From Fimenecus sp045613065 (GTDB lineage Bacteria > Bacillota > Clostridia > Oscillospirales > Acutalibacteraceae): DNA of 15,549 nt. The position numbers were made by a program, and so were the translations under genes. A model generated the notes under the pieces. The model did no database searches. It was not told the DNA's origin and saw nothing but the letters and a program-made list of their open reading frames with translations. Each line of letters starts with the position of its first letter. Position 1 is the first letter of the stretch. The stretch lies in NCBI GenBank assembly GCA_045613065.1, contig JAZLAH010000069.1, forward strand, positions 1 to 15,549, in the 5' to 3' direction. Below, piece by piece: positions 15,096-15,549 of this stretch.

Positions 15096-15549
15096 ATGAA
15101 AAAGAAAACTAAAACTATATGTAAGGCTTTATCAGTATTTCTTGCATTCCTGATTGTTGTACAAATATTGCCATTGCAAGTTTTAGCAGAAAGTGTTACT
15201 GATGCTATTGCACATAAAGAATTTATTGAAGATGTTTTGAATAATCCAACATCTGAAGAAAACACTTCTGATGCAGAAATACTTTATGAAGTTGAGAAAA
15301 AAAGAGATGAATACACCAAAGTATATAAAAAGAGTGATGGTACATACACTGCAATTATGACAGAAGAGCCATTGCATTATCTTAATGACGGTGTATGGGA
15401 AGAAATTCACAACTCAATGTCTCTTAACGGAAATCTTTATACAAATTTAGACAATTTGTTTAATGTAGAATTTCCAGAAAGTATTGATAGTAATGAAAAC
15501 TTAACCGTTGAAAAAGACGGATACGAACTTTCATTTAGTGTTGATAACA
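15096..15549 (+). CDS. RHS/YD-repeat secreted protein, 5' part (continues past the window edge)
   Basis: GGAG (15085-15088) lies seven bases before ATG. The product begins with a Sec signal peptide (MKKKTKTICKALSVFLAFLI...) with a likely cut after VLA at residue 31. About 120 residues of acidic N-terminal domain follow (VYKKSDGTYTAIMTEEPLHY, GVWEEIHNSM), typical of DNRLRE/RHS proteins of gut Clostridia. Its last 88 bases equal bases 1-88 of the window in the same frame, so it joins the gene at 1-6066; the complete product would be about 2,143 residues. If the repeat is not a closure, this is instead the start of a second rhs paralogue identical over that stretch. The signal peptide start (MKKKT) resembles that of the beta-helix protein. 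Confidence 0.88.
   Translation, partial: MKKKTKTICKALSVFLAFLIVVQILPLQVLAESVTDAIAHKEFIEDVLNNPTSEENTSDAEILYEVEKKRDEYTKVYKKSDGTYTAIMTEEPLHYLNDGVWEEIHNSMSLNGNLYTNLDNLFNVEFPESIDSNENLTVEKDGYELSFSVDN
15462..15549 (+). repeat. 88-bp terminal direct repeat, identical to 1-88
   Basis: Every base of 15462-15549 matches 1-88, and the match begins exactly at the first base and ends exactly at the last. Both copies are read in the same rhs frame. This is the signature of a closed circular or tandemly repeated unit of 15,461 bp reported with an overlap. Confidence 0.9.

Noticed and set aside
14847..15265. Minus-strand frames over the rhs promoter and signal peptide
   Set aside because: They cross the terminator and promoter element and antisense the signal peptide; their composition is just that of A/T-rich DNA read backwards.
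1..15549. CRISPR array, tRNA or rRNA genes
   Set aside because: No regularly spaced repeats, cloverleaf-forming stretches or conserved rRNA sequence were seen on either strand.

Overview
The window is AT-rich DNA with strong AGGAGG-type ribosome binding sites, Gram-positive signal peptides, the standard genetic code and intrinsic terminators. The protein families (a DNRLRE/RHS wall-associated protein, a secreted beta-helix protein, short 'KYE.P...EDVIT' peptides and a small secreted 'EVSPRY' protein) point to a Clostridia-class Firmicute, probably gut or rumen Ruminococcaceae/Lachnospiraceae-like. That placement is an inference from gene content.

The first 88 bases are repeated exactly as the last 88 bases (1-88 = 15462-15549), and the reading frame runs through the join. 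The simplest reading is a closed unit of 15,461 bp, either circular DNA or one period of a tandem array. On that reading the 5' part of an rhs gene at the right end (15096 onward) joins the headless rhs gene at the left end (1-6066) to give a secreted protein of about 2,143 residues. No replication, partition, mobilisation, integrase or transposase gene is visible, so tandem amplification or recombination between paralogous rhs genes must be weighed against a true plasmid.

Layout, all genes on the + strand: (1) 1-6811, the rhs gene with an unrecognised C-terminal tip and a downstream two-hydrophobic-segment protein that is the natural immunity candidate; (2) 6812-7526, non-coding DNA with small ORF debris, a strong terminator and a promoter element; (3) 7527-10264, a secreted triple-repeat beta-helix protein coupled to a 46-residue peptide; (4) 10448-13997, a promoter and a tight four-gene operon encoding two helical cytosolic proteins, a four-helix membrane protein and a membrane-anchored vWA-like/OmpA-like protein; (5) 14021-14510, a decayed small secreted-protein gene; (6) 14511-15095, non-coding DNA with a long inverted repeat, a terminator and a second copy of the promoter element; (7) 15096-15549, the rhs 5' end.

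The rhs gene and the beta-helix gene are each preceded by the same roughly 70-bp element, aligned without gaps, which suggests that the two secreted proteins are co-regulated. The four-gene operon is the best candidate for an undescribed system. It looks like a cell-envelope complex with a 4-TM plus 1-TM/OmpA arrangement superficially like MotAB or ZorAB stators, but without the expected intramembrane Asp.
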